From Veillonella sp. T11011-6 (GTDB taxonomy: Bacteria > Bacillota > Negativicutes > Veillonellales > Veillonellaceae), in NCBI RefSeq assembly GCF_002959755.1, contig NZ_PPCW01000003.1, forward strand, positions 49,552 to 113,551: 64,000 nt of DNA, in the 5' to 3' direction. Position 1 is the stretch's first letter. Each line of letters starts with the position of its first letter. This document shows positions 16,906 to 25,216 of the stretch, piece after piece. The translations under genes and the position numbers were made by a program. The notes beneath the pieces were generated by a model that saw nothing but the letters and a program-made list of their open reading frames with translations, had not been told where the DNA came from and did no database searches.

Positions 16906-18519
16906 ATGAAACATTACATACGTTCCTATTGGACAAAATATAAACAATTGTATAAGAAAGGTCTAAAAGGCATTGCTGCTTTTCTTGCCATTGGAGCGAT
17001 TATTTTCTTTGTATTGGCTACGATAGCGAGTCGTGGGATGGGCGTTATCTTCAACGAGGTTATGGCTCGACAAACGATGATGCGTGGTTCTGTAACCGTA
17101 GAGAGCTTAACTGCAACGCCGTGGGGGACATTATCCTTTACCGATTTGGTGTGGAAGGATCCAGAAGGTCGTGAATTACTGACCGTTCCAAGTGGTAAGA
17201 TTCGCGTTAATATGTGGGACGTAGTCACTCGTAACTTTAAGGCTTCTGCCATAAACGGGATCGAGTTAAATGATGCGACCATTGTGGTCGATTTGGACGA
17301 TGATAACCGGCTCGACTTCGTACCTGCCTCGCCAGATGTGAATAAGCCTCTCGATGAGGTAGAACCGCGTCCTAAGCCGCCTAAAAAGACTACGCAAGAT
17401 CGGCAAGAGGAATTGGCGAAGAAGGTTCGTAATTTTAATTGGGAAGGCCAACATTTGGACCTTACCATTACACTTAGAAATAATCAGTTAGAAATCTTTC
17501 AGAAAAATCGTCACTATGTGATGAAGAATGTAGAGGCTAAAATTCATCTTGATAGTAAGCGCGCTATTCGCGTTGATATGGAAACTGGTAAGTTTGGTGG
17601 AACCGCTATTGGTGATGGAATGACACTAAAAGGACGCGTTGATTTAAAGGATGTGTTGAAGCATCGCATGCCTCAACTGGATTTACAGTTTGATGTGAAA
17701 GGCGTAGACCCAGCATCCCTTGGTTTTGGCGATAATATTCACGATGCTATGACCTTGTTGACAAAGGTAACAGGTGATTTTAATCGACCGTTGGCTAAAG
17801 GCCGTGTAACGATGCCTATTTTACGTATTCCTGCGCTTACCTTTGAAAACGTCGTGGGTGATGTAACGTACCAAGATGGCATTTTAAATTTTGAAAATGT
17901 TAATGCTAATGTATACAGTGGCAAATTAGAGGCAAAAGGGGTATACAATTTAGATACAAGAGCCTATACGATTACAGGTGTAGCTAAGGATTTAGATAGT
18001 AGCGAAGCCCTTAAAACACCTGAGTTCGTCGTTCCTGTATCGGCTAATTTGAACTTTAAGAGCGAAGGGAAGCCTCGTGATATGGAGGTATGGGGGAATT
18101 TCTGGTCTGGTGAAGGCCATTATATGCTCATTCCAATTAAAAATATTACAGGAAACTTTCACAATAAGGGGCGTCATTTATCCTTTAGTGATGTGACAGT
18201 TAATACGAATATTACGACCATTTCCACAGATGCGTTGCGCATCGATAATGGGCAGCTCACCATGGGGCCTCTCAACATTACATCCCATGGGGGCAGTAAT
18301 TTTATCCTCTATGACGAGTCCTTCGATGAGATTGATGAGAACATGGATCGGATTAAAGTTGGGATGAAGCAAGCTGGTGAAAATAGTAAGCGTGCCTCTG
18401 ATTCAGCTAAAGGTATAGATAGTATCAAGGTTCCCGATGATGTAAAAGAATCTGTTGGTGATGTAAAACGCCAAATGAATGAGGTGAAAGATGCTTTCAA
18501 AGGTATCAAAATAAAGTGA
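16906..18519 (+). CDS. AsmA/TamB-like envelope protein
   Basis: A 537-residue protein with a cytoplasmic basic start, one membrane helix (about residues 22-43, GIAAFLAIGAIIFFVLATIA), then a long periplasmic region of beta-rich repeats (patterns such as GRVTMPILRIPALTFENVVGDVTYQDGILNFENV) and a charged helical tail with repeated Lys/Asp. This is the plan of AsmA-like and TamB-like proteins, which in diderms help lipid transport or outer-membrane assembly. A function in the outer membrane of a diderm Firmicute is inferred. The ATG at 16906 has no good ribosome site. A Pro/Lys-rich linker lies near residues 145-170. Confidence 0.6.
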   Translation: MKHYIRSYWTKYKQLYKKGLKGIAAFLAIGAIIFFVLATIASRGMGVIFNEVMARQTMMRGSVTVESLTATPWGTLSFTDLVWKDPEGRELLTVPSGKIRVNMWDVVTRNFKASAINGIELNDATIVVDLDDDNRLDFVPASPDVNKPLDEVEPRPKPPKKTTQDRQEELAKKVRNFNWEGQHLDLTITLRNNQLEIFQKNRHYVMKNVEAKIHLDSKRAIRVDMETGKFGGTAIGDGMTLKGRVDLKDVLKHRMPQLDLQFDVKGVDPASLGFGDNIHDAMTLLTKVTGDFNRPLAKGRVTMPILRIPALTFENVVGDVTYQDGILNFENVNANVYSGKLEAKGVYNLDTRAYTITGVAKDLDSSEALKTPEFVVPVSANLNFKSEGKPRDMEVWGNFWSGEGHYMLIPIKNITGNFHNKGRHLSFSDVTVNTNITTISTDALRIDNGQLTMGPLNITSHGGSNFILYDESFDEIDENMDRIKVGMKQAGENSKRASDSAKGIDSIKVPDDVKESVGDVKRQMNEVKDAFKGIKIK

Positions 18520-18553
18520 TAAATGAAATATAAATGATATTAACTCTCTTTCA

Positions 18554-18581
18554 TTGTGCATTTATTTAGATGGTTTATAAT
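18554..18581 (+). promoter_or_regulatory. Promoter of the 131-residue secreted protein gene
   Basis: TTGTGC (18554-18559), a 16-bp spacer and consensus TATAAT (18576-18581) lie about 58 bp before the start codon. Confidence 0.5.
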
Positions 18582-18638
18582 AAATCTCCGTTATCATAAT
18601 TTTTGATAAAATACTTTTGTGTTATTTGGAGGTTTTTT

Positions 18639-19034
18639 ATGAAAGCATCAAAACAATTCTCTATCGTTTTGGCCGCAGCTGTACTTGCTTTTGGCGCTGT
18701 TACAGTAGCACCACAACAAGCAGACGCTTCTTATGGCTACAAATATACTGATTCCCAACGTCCGCCAGTATCTACTCCAACAGGTTATGTTAATCCAGCT
18801 ATGGGTTCTACAGTAACTGTTACAAATCCTGCACCTACTACAAATAAATTGACTACTCCTAAAGCTAGTACTACTATTGAAAACATTACTGTGACTAATG
18901 TTGCACCAAAATACTCTGATTACAATGATATTGCAGCATACTCTCTAGCAGTAGCTGACTATTTCATGGCGAAGATCATGGCTATATATGGTAGTGGTAA
19001 TACGGCACTTAACCGTTATGGTTTTGGCAGATAA
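18639..19034 (+). CDS. Small secreted Pro/Thr-rich protein of unknown function
   Basis: 131 residues. Seen: a classical signal peptide (KASKQF, then a hydrophobic Ala/Val core, probable cleavage after ADA near residue 27), then a mature part rich in Pro and Thr (NPAPTTNKLTTPKASTT) and an aromatic C-terminal part (DYFMAKIMAIYGSG). Only the ATG at 18639 has the TGGAGG site. It has its own promoter and terminator, so it is a stand-alone transcript. I do not recognise a family. A periplasmic or surface role is inferred from the signal peptide alone. Confidence 0.75.
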   Translation: MKASKQFSIVLAAAVLAFGAVTVAPQQADASYGYKYTDSQRPPVSTPTGYVNPAMGSTVTVTNPAPTTNKLTTPKASTTIENITVTNVAPKYSDYNDIAAYSLAVADYFMAKIMAIYGSGNTALNRYGFGR

Positions 19035-19090
19035 TATAGTCATCAAATTTAGTAAAACTAATTTCGAATAATTATATATGCTATATAATA

Positions 19091-19116
19091 AAAAGGTCCC
19101 GTATGGGACCTTTTTA
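19091..19116 (+). terminator. Terminator, T-rich on both strands
   Basis: AAAAGGTCCC (19091-19100) pairs perfectly with GGGACCTTTT (19105-19114). It lies between two convergent genes and could serve both. Confidence 0.88.
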
Positions 19117-19171
19117 TTTGCATAAATTTTTTAATGCGTTGAGAGCTTGCTCAACAATCTCTTAATTTCGG

Positions 19172-19918
19172 TTATCGATCTAATCCGTTAGCACGTTGGT
19201 ATTCAGATTTGTCTGTAGATTGAGCTTGATCATCTGTAGTTACAGTATCTTTAGCTAAGGATTTCTTAATTTTAATAAGAGGTTTTTCTGTAGCCTTTGG
19301 ATCTTCTTTTTTCTTTACATCATTTTGAGCTGGTGGCAAGAATGTGTTGAGTTCATTCTTGTGAGATACCTCTGTGTTTGTAGTAGATGCTAATTGTGCA
19401 CGTTGAGGGGCGATGAAGATTTCATCCTTTGTAATTTTTACATCGTTCAATAATAATTTGAATACTTGTGGTTTTACAAAGATAGTACCATCTACCTTGC
19501 GAGCTGTAGGCAAGAAGGATTCGGAAGTATCAAGGTTAATGATTTTTAATTTACCATGACGGACAACTTCTGCAGAATCTGGTTGGATTGCCAGTGTAGC
19601 AATGTTCATGTCCACTAATGCTGTTTTAGTAGGCTCATCCCATGCCACCTTATAGCCTAAAGCTTCAGATACTTGGCGTAATGCTACGAGTGGCTGACCA
19701 TCTACATAGATTACATTTTGTTGACCGTTGATAGGTTCAACCACTTTACCATCTACATTGATATGATGAGCAGTTGTAACAGATGCCGGTTTTTCAAGGT
19801 TCATAGCTGGACCTGGATTCTCCATGCCAATAGCCGCTTGTGCAGGTTGTGCCGTGCCAAATGTGAAAGCTAATGCACCTACAGCGATGCTAGATAAAAT
19901 AAGCTGTTTTAATTTCAT
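19172..19918 (-). CDS. Secreted protein with a copper-amine-oxidase N-terminal-like domain
   Basis: 248 residues with a signal peptide (MKLKQLILSSIAVGALAF, cleavage near AQAA). Residues about 55-100 (INGQQNVIYVDGQPLVALRQV, then SEALGYKVAWDEPTKTALVD) match the Cu_amine_oxidN1 domain, a small beta domain common in Firmicute wall and envelope proteins that does not itself oxidise amines. The last 80 residues are Lys/Thr-rich and low complexity. GGAGGTCACTT sets the start at 19918; a longer in-frame reading to 19969 would bury the signal peptide. The role is unknown, probably envelope-associated. Confidence 0.75.
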   Translation of the reverse strand: MKLKQLILSSIAVGALAFTFGTAQPAQAAIGMENPGPAMNLEKPASVTTAHHINVDGKVVEPINGQQNVIYVDGQPLVALRQVSEALGYKVAWDEPTKTALVDMNIATLAIQPDSAEVVRHGKLKIINLDTSESFLPTARKVDGTIFVKPQVFKLLLNDVKITKDEIFIAPQRAQLASTTNTEVSHKNELNTFLPPAQNDVKKKEDPKATEKPLIKIKKSLAKDTVTTDDQAQSTDKSEYQRANGLDR

Positions 19919-20141
19919 AAGTGACCTCCATAAGGTATTATATCGTTCTGAATAAACTAACATTACCAAATGTATATGAATATTTTATTATAAATTTTAA
20001 TTTTACACAATCTATATGTGAGCGCAATATAATTGAACTAGAGTATGGGGATAGGATAGTTTATGCAGAGACATAGGATGAACTGGTCATTTAACTATAG
20101 TCTGAAATCGTTTATCTCTATAAGTAGTGTATTCTTTTGTA

Positions 20142-20150
20142 TGCTATAAT
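20142..20150 (+). promoter_or_regulatory. Possible extended -10 of queF
   Basis: TGCTATAAT at 20142-20150, about 70 bp before queF, is an extended -10 element. The -35 is weak. The rest of the 300-bp divergent gap (19919-20218) is AT-rich and shows no gene. Confidence 0.35.
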
Positions 20151-20218
20151 TAAGTATTACATGAATTATTCAATATATTTAATTATAGAGTTTTAGAAGA
20201 TATAGAAAGAGGTTCCTT

Positions 20219-20716
20219 ATGGCATCCGGCAGATCTGAAAAAGAGTTACAAGGGGTAACGATGTTAGGTCACAAGACCGATTACCCAACTGATTATGCAC
20301 CACAGGTATTAGAGGCATTTGATAACAAGCACCCAGACAACGATTACTTCGTTAAGTTTAATTGTCCTGAGTTCACTAGCTTGTGTCCTATGACAGGTCA
20401 ACCTGACTTTGCCACAATCTATATTTCTTATGTACCAGATAAGAAAATGGTTGAGTCCAAGTCTTTGAAATTGTATTTATTTAGCTTCCGTAATCATGGG
20501 GACTTCCACGAAGATTGCATCAATATCATCATGAAAGACCTCATCAAGTTGATGGATCCTAAGTACATCGAGGTATGGGGCAAGTTTACACCACGCGGTG
20601 GTTTGTCCATCGATCCATACGCAAACTACGGCAAGCCTGGTACAGAGTGGGAGAAGACGGCAAAAGAGCGCCTTCATTTTCACGACATGCAGCCTGAACG
20701 CGTAGCATACCGTTAA
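20219..20716 (+). CDS. queF: NADPH-dependent 7-cyano-7-deazaguanine reductase QueF
   Basis: Reduces preQ0 to preQ1 in queuosine tRNA modification, in the cytosol. The 165 residues are typical of the short, unimodular type. Seen: [16 protein letters not shown] with the catalytic Cys at 56 and the Asp at 63, and the NADPH/preQ0 motif [28 protein letters not shown] precedes the ATG. No other queuosine genes or preQ1 riboswitch are visible next to it; the following gene begins 1 bp after the stop and is probably cotranscribed. Confidence 0.95.
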   Translation: MASGRSEKELQGVTMLGHKTDYPTDYAPQVLEAFDNKHPDNDYFVKFNCPEFTSLCPMTGQPDFATIYISYVPDKKMVESKSLKLYLFSFRNHGDFHEDCINIIMKDLIKLMDPKYIEVWGKFTPRGGLSIDPYANYGKPGTEWEKTAKERLHFHDMQPERVAYR

Positions 20717-20717
20717 T

Positions 20718-21578
20718 ATGGTATATGAATATATAACAATGGGCACATCGTTCATAATGTTTTTTATGATCGGTGTGATCTTGTCTATTCACCCTGCATC
20801 CATAATCGTAGGGGAGCATACACAGTTGTCACATCTTAGCAGATGGACTCGGTGGAATGGGTATCTTATTTTTATATTGACCCTATTTATCGTGGATGTA
20901 CTCATAACAAATGGCATATATGCTGCATTTTATGATGTGTATGGTAATTTATCGTCTTTGAGTGAGCTAACATTTGACCCGATGGCGATATTCTTTAGTG
21001 AAAGCTTCCAAATAGGCGTTGTTTTCGTCTTTGTTTTAGTTTTGTTACAAGTGTTAGGCCTCGTCGATTTGGCTCATGGTGAAAGAAACTTATCATTTCA
21101 TTATGACCAACTACATCAAGGCAAAGAGCAACCTTCCTGGATGGAGCGGTACATGGCCCGTGAAAAGGGCGGGTTGGGCTTAGCTTTTGTAGGATTGCTT
21201 TACATGATGCGGATGACCATGAGAACTATGTGGCCTTATATTATATGCCTTGTGTGGTTCAAGCTTATAGCTATACTCACTAATGTGTTACTTTCACCAG
21301 TCATCAATCGATTAATGCATGTTGAATTGATGGCATCAACGCATATCATATTGGACCCTTATGTAGCGACATATTTGATAGTAGGATTTCTATGGGGTTA
21401 TGTAGCACTGCACTATGACATAGACAAGGCTTATAACGTAGCGAATAGTACTGTGATAGCCATCATTCCACGGCTTACCGTTATAATAGGGGCAGTCATC
21501 TTTATTGGGCTTGCGCTAGCTATTATTATGGTGCCTATTACCTGGAATGTGGTGGTAGACACGTTGACAAAGCTATAA
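20718..21578 (+). CDS. Polytopic membrane protein of unknown function
   Basis: 286 residues with about six hydrophobic segments: near 5-25, 48-70, 97-118, 155-190 (broken), 215-230 and 250-275. A central hydrophilic loop (GERNLSFHYDQLHQGKEQPS) separates two halves. I see no known transporter or enzyme motif. It starts one base after the queF stop and shows no separate ribosome site, so it is probably translated by coupling with queF. That neighbour hints at, but does not show, a link to deazaguanine or precursor uptake; it does not resemble the known QueT or YhhQ carriers to my reading. Confidence 0.65.
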   Translation: MVYEYITMGTSFIMFFMIGVILSIHPASIIVGEHTQLSHLSRWTRWNGYLIFILTLFIVDVLITNGIYAAFYDVYGNLSSLSELTFDPMAIFFSESFQIGVVFVFVLVLLQVLGLVDLAHGERNLSFHYDQLHQGKEQPSWMERYMAREKGGLGLAFVGLLYMMRMTMRTMWPYIICLVWFKLIAILTNVLLSPVINRLMHVELMASTHIILDPYVATYLIVGFLWGYVALHYDIDKAYNVANSTVIAIIPRLTVIIGAVIFIGLALAIIMVPITWNVVVDTLTKL

Positions 21579-21632
21579 ATAAACCTAGTTATTTCCTGTA
21601 TTTTTAGGGTTTTAAAAGCGGTTCTCATTCTC

Positions 21633-21766
21633 TTGACAATGCATAGATGCAGGTGATAGAGTATGAGTGTATTTATGAGAATACACAAATGGTTATATCC
21701 AGTGTATAGAGAATAACAAGGTGAAATTCATATCGTCCTTGGGATGTTCCTGAGGACGATTTTTAT
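21633..21766 (+). promoter_or_regulatory. cysK leader with promoter-like -35 and attenuator hairpin
   Basis: TTGACA at 21633-21638 marks a possible promoter. Downstream are a hairpin GTGTATT...AATACAC (about 21668-21687) and a terminator: ATCGTCCT (21732-21739) with AGGACGAT (21753-21760) followed by TTTT. It ends about 25 bp before the cysK start. No T-box AGGGTGG...CCGCG motif or S-box core is seen, so the class of control is unknown. Confidence 0.5.
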
Positions 21767-21791
21767 CATCTATCGCCAAAAGGAGGATCAG

Positions 21792-22706
21792 ATGAGCATA
21801 GTCACAAATCAAACAACTGAACTGATTGGTAAAACTCCGGTATATCAATTACCAAACACCAATATCTATGTAAAACTTGAAAAATATAATGTAGGCGGTT
21901 CTGTGAAAGACCGTGCTGTACTTGGCATGTTGCAAGACGCTAAGGAAAAAGGACGCCTTCACGAAGATAGCATTATCGTTGAAGCTACAAGCGGTAATAC
22001 AGGCATTGCTCTTGCCATGGTGGGCGCTATCTTGCATATTAAAACTGTTATTATTATGCCTGAAAGCATGAGTAAAGAACGCCGTGAACTTATTAAGGCC
22101 TATGGTGCACAGCTCATATTAACGCCGAAAGAAACGGGGATGAGAGGTGCTCTTGAACGCGCTAATGAAATTTTAGATAAATATCCAAATGCTTTCACAT
22201 TGGGCCAATTCGTAAACCCTGCAAACCCAGATATGCATTATCGTACAACTGGTGCTGAAATCGTAGAACAAGTGCCAAATGTAGATGTATTCATAGCTGG
22301 TATCGGTACTGGGGGGACTTTCACAGGCGTTGCAAAACGTTTGAAAGAACATAATCCTAACTTGAAAGCCATCGCCGTAGAGCCAACAGGTTCTCCAGCC
22401 ATTACGGAAGGTAAGGGCGGCCCTCACAAAATTCAAGGCATTGGGGCAGGCTTTATTCCTGAAAACTTTGATCAAAGCTTAATGGACGGTGTACAAACTG
22501 TAAGCGATGAAGAGGCTTTCAGCGAAGTGCAAACCTTTATGCGTGAAAGCGGTGTTTCTATTGGCCTTTCCTCAGGGGCTGCTATCGTTGCGGCAAAGCG
22601 TATTGCGCGGGAAGAGCCAAAGGCTAATATTGTGGTGATTGCGCCAGATGGGGTAGAAAAATATTTATCCCTTTTGGACTTCGCCAATAATGAATATGTA
22701 AAGTAA
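21792..22706 (+). CDS. cysK: O-acetylserine sulfhydrylase (cysteine synthase A)
   Basis: PLP enzyme that makes L-cysteine from O-acetylserine and sulfide. Seen in 304 residues: GGSVKDRAV with the PLP lysine at K39, the substrate loop EATSGNTGIALAM, the PLP phosphate loop GIGTGGTFTGVAK, and SSGAAIVAAKR near the C terminus. AGGAGG fixes the ATG at 21792; the in-frame ATG at 21744 lies inside the leader terminator and is rejected. cysE follows 102 bp downstream, giving the complete two-step serine-to-cysteine route; the two proteins commonly form the cysteine synthase complex. Expression is probably set by the leader hairpin. Confidence 0.95.
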   Translation: MSIVTNQTTELIGKTPVYQLPNTNIYVKLEKYNVGGSVKDRAVLGMLQDAKEKGRLHEDSIIVEATSGNTGIALAMVGAILHIKTVIIMPESMSKERRELIKAYGAQLILTPKETGMRGALERANEILDKYPNAFTLGQFVNPANPDMHYRTTGAEIVEQVPNVDVFIAGIGTGGTFTGVAKRLKEHNPNLKAIAVEPTGSPAITEGKGGPHKIQGIGAGFIPENFDQSLMDGVQTVSDEEAFSEVQTFMRESGVSIGLSSGAAIVAAKRIAREEPKANIVVIAPDGVEKYLSLLDFANNEYVK

Positions 22707-22808
22707 CGGATTTCGCATAGATAAAGCATCTTATGTATAGGAATACATACCACATATGTTGTATACTATATATTATATATGAGTAGAGTTATTTGAGATG
22801 GAGTCGCT

Positions 22809-23417
22809 ATGATACAAGGTTTACGCGAATTATGGGGCAAAATTCAATATAATATTAAGCGCGTAATGGATTCTGACCCGGCAGCAACGAATGTGTGGAT
22901 GGTCATTTGGACATACCCGCATATTACAGCCTTGTTTTGGCATTTCTTTGCGCATCGCCTCTATAAGGCGGGTTGGCCAACCTTGGCTCGTCGTGTAGCA
23001 CTTCATTCTCGTCACGTAACCGGCATTGAAATCCATCCAGGTGCTACCATCGGTCGTGGTTTATTTATCGACCATGGCATGGGTGTCGTTATCGGTGAAA
23101 CGGCAATCGTAGGGGATAATGTGACCTTGTTCCACCAAGTGACGTTAGGCGGCATGTCTTCTAAAAAGGTAAAACGTCATCCGACCATCGAAGACGAAGT
23201 GCTCATCGGTACAGGCACGAAAATCTTAGGGGATATTACTATTGGGGCGCGTACTAAAATCGGTTGTAACCTCGTTATCAAACACGATATCCCTAAAGAT
23301 ATGGTTATCTTTGAAACGGATCCGGAAAATATGTATGTCCGTAAACCTCGTCGTACTAATAATGGCCAGGCAGAGGAAAAGAAAATTCCTGACGATTACA
23401 TAGAATACTATATTTAA
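22809..23417 (+). CDS. cysE: Serine O-acetyltransferase
   Basis: Makes O-acetylserine for CysK. The 202-residue protein is the short form: a helical N-terminal part with FFAHRLYKAGWPTLAR, then the left-handed beta-helix built of hexapeptide repeats (GIEIHPGATIGRGLFIDHG, VVIGETAIVGDNV). The catalytic DHGMGVVIGE segment is present. The C terminus ends in DDYIEYYI, and CysE proteins typically end in Ile to dock in the CysK active site, which fits complex formation here. GATGGAG precedes the ATG. A terminator follows. Confidence 0.94.
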   Translation: MIQGLRELWGKIQYNIKRVMDSDPAATNVWMVIWTYPHITALFWHFFAHRLYKAGWPTLARRVALHSRHVTGIEIHPGATIGRGLFIDHGMGVVIGETAIVGDNVTLFHQVTLGGMSSKKVKRHPTIEDEVLIGTGTKILGDITIGARTKIGCNLVIKHDIPKDMVIFETDPENMYVRKPRRTNNGQAEEKKIPDDYIEYYI

Positions 23418-23455
23418 TATAGTGTAATAAAACCGCATATAATATAGAAGGATAG

Positions 23456-23497
23456 AACCTCTAACTATTAGTTGAACCAGTAGTTAGAGGTTTTTTT
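23456..23497 (+). terminator. Terminator after cysE
   Basis: A 12-bp perfect stem (23456-23467 with 23481-23492) is followed by seven T residues. Confidence 0.9.
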
Positions 23498-23529
23498 ATA
23501 AAAATATTCAAAAAAATCGATTTAATGTA

Positions 23530-23558
23530 TTGACAAGGAAAATCATTATTGATAAAAT
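23530..23558 (+). promoter_or_regulatory. dps promoter with an overlapping Fur/PerR-like AT-rich site
   Basis: Consensus TTGACA (23530-23535), a 17-bp spacer and TAAAAT (23553-23558). The spacer reads AAAATCATTATTGAT, which matches the right half of the Fur consensus and is also PerR-like. Repression by a Fur-family metal regulator is a reasonable inference. Confidence 0.6.
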
Positions 23559-23681
23559 AAGTCATGTAATCAATACTGATTACAAATTAGATAAACGAAT
23601 TGATGGCATAGAAGCCGACTGGGTTTATTCTAGATTTTGAATAAACTATATTTGAGAATTAAAAGAAAAAGGAGAATTACT

Positions 23682-24116
23682 ATGAAAAACTTACAGCAAG
23701 TAAACCAATATTTAGCAGATCTTTCCGTATGGAACGTAAAATTACATAACCTACATTTCAACGTAACAGGTCCACAATTCAAATCCATTCATGAATATTT
23801 GGAATCCATCTATGATGAAGCGTTTGAATACTTCGATGCAGTAGCAGAACACGTGAAAATGCAAGGTCAATTCCCATTGGTTAATTCTGCAGAATACGCT
23901 AAATTGACTAAAATTGAAGAATTGGGTCAAGAAGATATCCCTCAAGCGAAAGTAATTGAAATTCTTCTTAAAGACTTCAAATACATGAATGATCAAGCTG
24001 TAGCAATCCGTGCAGCTGCCGATGAAGAAGGTGACTTCTTGCTCGTAAGCATGATGGAAGATCACGTTGCATACTATGTAAAACAAATCTGGTTCATTGA
24101 ATCCATGTTGAAATAA
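23682..24116 (+). CDS. dps: Dps-family mini-ferritin
   Basis: A 12-mer iron store that oxidises Fe(II) with peroxide and protects DNA. The 144 residues carry the Dps ferroxidase residues in the right spacing: H25 (LHFNVTGPQF), H37, E41, D52 and E56 (ESIYDEAFEYFDAVAEHV). This fits the intersubunit site of Dps rather than a 24-mer ferritin. AAAGGAG fixes ATG 23682; the in-frame upstream ATG at 23637 has no ribosome site. It has its own consensus promoter, probably metal- or peroxide-responsive. In an anaerobe this is a main oxygen-damage defence. Confidence 0.93.
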   Translation: MKNLQQVNQYLADLSVWNVKLHNLHFNVTGPQFKSIHEYLESIYDEAFEYFDAVAEHVKMQGQFPLVNSAEYAKLTKIEELGQEDIPQAKVIEILLKDFKYMNDQAVAIRAAADEEGDFLLVSMMEDHVAYYVKQIWFIESMLK

Positions 24117-24166
24117 TACGATTGACAATGCCTTATTGGGTATGATATGATTACCCAGTAAAGCAT

Positions 24167-24257
24167 GGAGGATTACTCAAGAGGCTGAAGAGGACGGTTT
24201 GCTAAATCGTTAGGGCGGGTTACCGTCGCTAGGGTTCGAATCCCTAATCCTCCGCCA
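24167..24257 (+). tRNA. tRNA-Ser, anticodon GCU
   Basis: The acceptor GGAGGAT (24167-24173) pairs with ATCCTCC (24247-24253), then discriminator G and an encoded CCA. The anticodon loop reads TTGCTAA (anticodon GCT), a long variable arm follows as expected for serine, and the T arm has GGTTCGAATCC. It reads AGC/AGU codons. Confidence 0.96.
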
Positions 24258-24262
24258 TGCTG

Positions 24263-24295
24263 AGACCTCACATCACGCGATGTGAGGTCTTTTTG
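24263..24295 (+). terminator. Terminator of tRNA-Ser
   Basis: A perfect 12-bp stem (24263-24274 with 24279-24290) over an ACGC loop, then TTTTG. Confidence 0.9.
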
Positions 24296-24379
24296 TTATT
24301 GTCTTTAGACTGGTTCGCGACGTAGTCGCGAATCATTAAACCACCCGCTATGCGGGTGCGGCAACGAAAGTTATACAAA

Positions 24380-24446
24380 AAAATCACCTTGCTTAAGTAT
24401 AATGTAGGTGTTCAAGCCGCATTATATGCAAAAGAAAGGTGATTTT
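24380..24446 (+). promoter_or_regulatory. Hairpin sequestering the tnpA ribosome site (copy 1)
   Basis: AAAATCACCTT (24380-24390) is a perfect reverse complement of AAGGTGATTTT (24436-24446), which contains the AAGG ribosome site of tnpA. Known: IS200 tnpA is repressed by such a 5' UTR stem. Confidence 0.75.
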
Positions 24447-24448
24447 AT

Positions 24449-24910
24449 ATGGCAACAAAGACACAGAGCCTTGCGCACACAAAATGGTTATGCAAATACC
24501 ACATAGTATTTACACCTAAGTATAGACGTAAAGTTATATATAATCAATACAGAAATAGTTTACGTGAAATATTGAGACGTTTATGTGAATATAAGGGCGT
24601 CAAGATAATAGAGGGGGAGCTTATGGCTGATCATGTGCATATGCTAGTATTAATCCCACCTAAAATATCAGTATCATCTTTTATGGGATACTTAAAAGGG
24701 AAAAGTGCACTAATGATGTTCGATAAACACGCAAACTTAAAGTATAAATTTGGAAATAGACACTTTTGGTCCGAGGGGTATTATGTTAGTACGGTAGGTT
24801 TAAATGAGGCTACAGTAAAGAAATATATACGTGAGCAAGAGTTACATGACCAAATGAAAGATAAACTTAGTGTAAAAGAATATGAGGACCCTTTTAAGGG
24901 TAGCAAGTAA
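24449..24910 (+). CDS. tnpA: IS200-type Y1 (HUH) transposase TnpA
   Basis: Single-strand transposase of 153 residues. Seen: the HUH motif as HVH in MADHVHMLVLIPP, the conserved HTKWLCKYHIVFTPKYRRK N-terminal strand, GNRHFWSEGYYVSTVG, and the helix with the catalytic Tyr in VKKYIREQE. All parts are present, so it may be active. It stands alone without TnpB, as in the IS200 group. A stem in the leader hides its ribosome site, which would keep expression low. It is clearly related to, but different from, the transposase at 63384. Confidence 0.94.
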   Translation: MATKTQSLAHTKWLCKYHIVFTPKYRRKVIYNQYRNSLREILRRLCEYKGVKIIEGELMADHVHMLVLIPPKISVSSFMGYLKGKSALMMFDKHANLKYKFGNRHFWSEGYYVSTVGLNEATVKKYIREQELHDQMKDKLSVKEYEDPFKGSK

Positions 24911-25153
24911 TACACATCCCCTTTAAGGGGAACGTTACGAGTCAATGGCTATGCGGCTTGAACGTAGTGAAAGCCAGCGCCTTTAGACGCTGGCCTAGTA
25001 CTACGGGCTTATAGCCCGTGAGCAAACCACCCGTTTTACGGGTGGTTCTGATTTATTGTGGAATTTACTGGGTATAGACCTAAAGGTGTAAGGGCTCAAG
25101 TGAGCCTGAGGTCTTATAAATATTGATTTATACAGGTGTGTAAGGTTATAGAG

Positions 25154-25182
25154 TTGACGTATGATAAGGGGTTTCATATAAT
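25154..25182 (+). promoter_or_regulatory. Promoter of the SLH protein-mntH pair
   Basis: TTGACG (25154-25159), a 17-bp spacer and TATAAT (25177-25182), 35 bp before the start codon. It lies about 100 bp outside the insertion sequence, so the insertion did not remove it. Confidence 0.65.
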
Positions 25183-25216
25183 AGATTGTATCAAATGTAA
25201 TTTTAAGGAGACTCTT

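Larger units (their letters stand above)
24306..25054 (+). mobile_element. IS200-type insertion sequence (tnpA only), copy 1
   Basis: A single Y1 transposase gene flanked by subterminal hairpins, with no tnpB. Left-end hairpin ACCCGC/GCGGGT at 24343-24357; a second hairpin GTTCGCGAC/GTCGCGAAT lies at about 24313-24333. Right-end hairpin AACCACCCGT/ACGGGTGGTT at 25025-25047. The gene's 3' flank also has perfect hairpins at about 24972-24993 and 25004-25020. Exact borders are not resolved because IS200 elements have no inverted terminal repeats or target duplications. It lies just past the tRNA-Ser terminator. The right end is nearly identical to that of copy 2 at the window end. Confidence 0.8.

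Noticed and set aside
16926-17468. A 180-codon minus-strand frame opposite the AsmA-like gene
   Set aside because: No ribosome site, and the plus strand has a signal-anchor and beta-repeat structure that explains the region.
21700-21766. T-box in front of cysK
   Set aside because: The diagnostic AGGGTGGNACCGCG block is absent, although it is clear in the trpE and ileS leaders; kept only as an unclassified attenuator.
24306-25054. IS605-type element with tnpB
   Set aside because: No RuvC-like tnpB frame exists in either insertion sequence; both are tnpA-only IS200 type.
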